Below are positions 14,233 through 14,344 of a stretch of 14,344 nt of DNA, piece by piece. How positions within the stretch are numbered: the first letter of the stretch is position 1; each line of letters opens with the position of its first letter. The notes under the pieces were generated by a model. It did not search any database. It saw only the letters and a program-made list of their open reading frames with translations, and was not told the origin of the DNA. The stretch is from the NCBI GenBank assembly GCA_030671005.1, contig DAOVAN010000029.1:1-14344 (forward strand), read 5' to 3'. The translations under genes were made by a program, and so were the position numbers. The stretch comes from Caldifarciminota bacterium (lineage in GTDB: Bacteria; Hydrothermota; Tepidihabitantia; SM23-42).

Positions 14233-14344
14233 TTACCGCTTTTCATAAGAGCCAACGGGTCCAGAGACCTCTATTCGACCCTCAACTCGTGTGAATTTTG
14301 CCACAGGCCGTGGACGTTGCATGAAGAAAAGGCAAATATGGTAC
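14233..14344 (-). CDS. Possible 3' end of an unknown gene (partial)
   Basis: On the minus strand a frame is open from the window edge to TAA at 14233-14235, three bases before the VOC start. It encodes 36 residues ending VAKFTRVEGRIEVSGPVG then SYEKR. The tight spacing matches the other operon junctions, and the two alternative frames stop earlier. Nothing in the fragment identifies a family, and a random open frame of this length is quite possible. Confidence 0.35.
   Translation of the reverse strand, partial: YHICLFFMQRPRPVAKFTRVEGRIEVSGPVGSYEKR

Overview
The window comes from a bacterium, probably an anaerobic and perhaps thermophilic member of a poorly characterised lineage. The bacterial assignment rests on near-consensus sigma-70 type promoters (TTGACA-N16-TATAAT seen twice) and strong Shine-Dalgarno sequences (AAGGAGGT). 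The anaerobic/thermophilic suggestion is inference from gene content: a two-CxxC protein disulfide oxidoreductase of the type studied in Pyrococcus, a TreT-type trehalose synthase, a rubrerythrin-like diiron protein, an FmdE-like protein and DUF6125/DUF1858 proteins. No species can be named from the sequence alone.

Layout. (1) Positions 58-2584, minus strand: a compact four-gene unit in the order DUF1858 redox-disulfide protein, Nudix-PanD fusion, radical SAM protein with a C-terminal winged helix, DUF6125 cysteine-rich protein. Genes overlap by 35, 1 and 8 bases. (2) Positions 2585-2680: a divergent promoter region whose two promoters point outward; both transcripts should have almost no leader. 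(3) Positions 2681-4140, plus strand: an FmdE-like protein and a D-2-hydroxyacid (glyoxylate/glycerate) dehydrogenase. (4) Positions 4162-8503, minus strand: a trehalose block with a bifunctional OtsA-OtsB fusion, a TreT-like glycosyltransferase and a YfcE-type metallophosphoesterase, with promoters in front of otsAB and treT. (5) Positions 8613-14344, minus strand: a tightly packed redox/stress operon with VOC protein, 1-Cys peroxiredoxin, rubrerythrin-like protein, nitroreductase, DUF255 thioredoxin-domain protein, protein disulfide oxidoreductase and Mrp/ApbC Fe-S carrier ATPase. Another reading frame enters from the right edge.

How the genes may work together. Block 4 makes the compatible solute trehalose by two chemically independent routes (UDP-glucose + glucose-6-phosphate via OtsAB; NDP-glucose + glucose via TreT). 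Block 5 reads as peroxide and thiol defence plus Fe-S cluster assembly. Block 1 is the most unusual: one uninterrupted frame carries a zinc-ribbon Nudix hydrolase followed by a complete aspartate 1-decarboxylase (PanD)-like domain. The self-cleavage Gly-Ser pair and several active-site residues are intact, but the Asn of the NGAAA-type motif is replaced. This would give a pyruvoyl enzyme whose beta chain carries a whole Nudix enzyme.

No tRNA, rRNA, CRISPR array, insertion sequence or clear intrinsic terminator was recognised. No intergenic stretch exceeds 300 bases.
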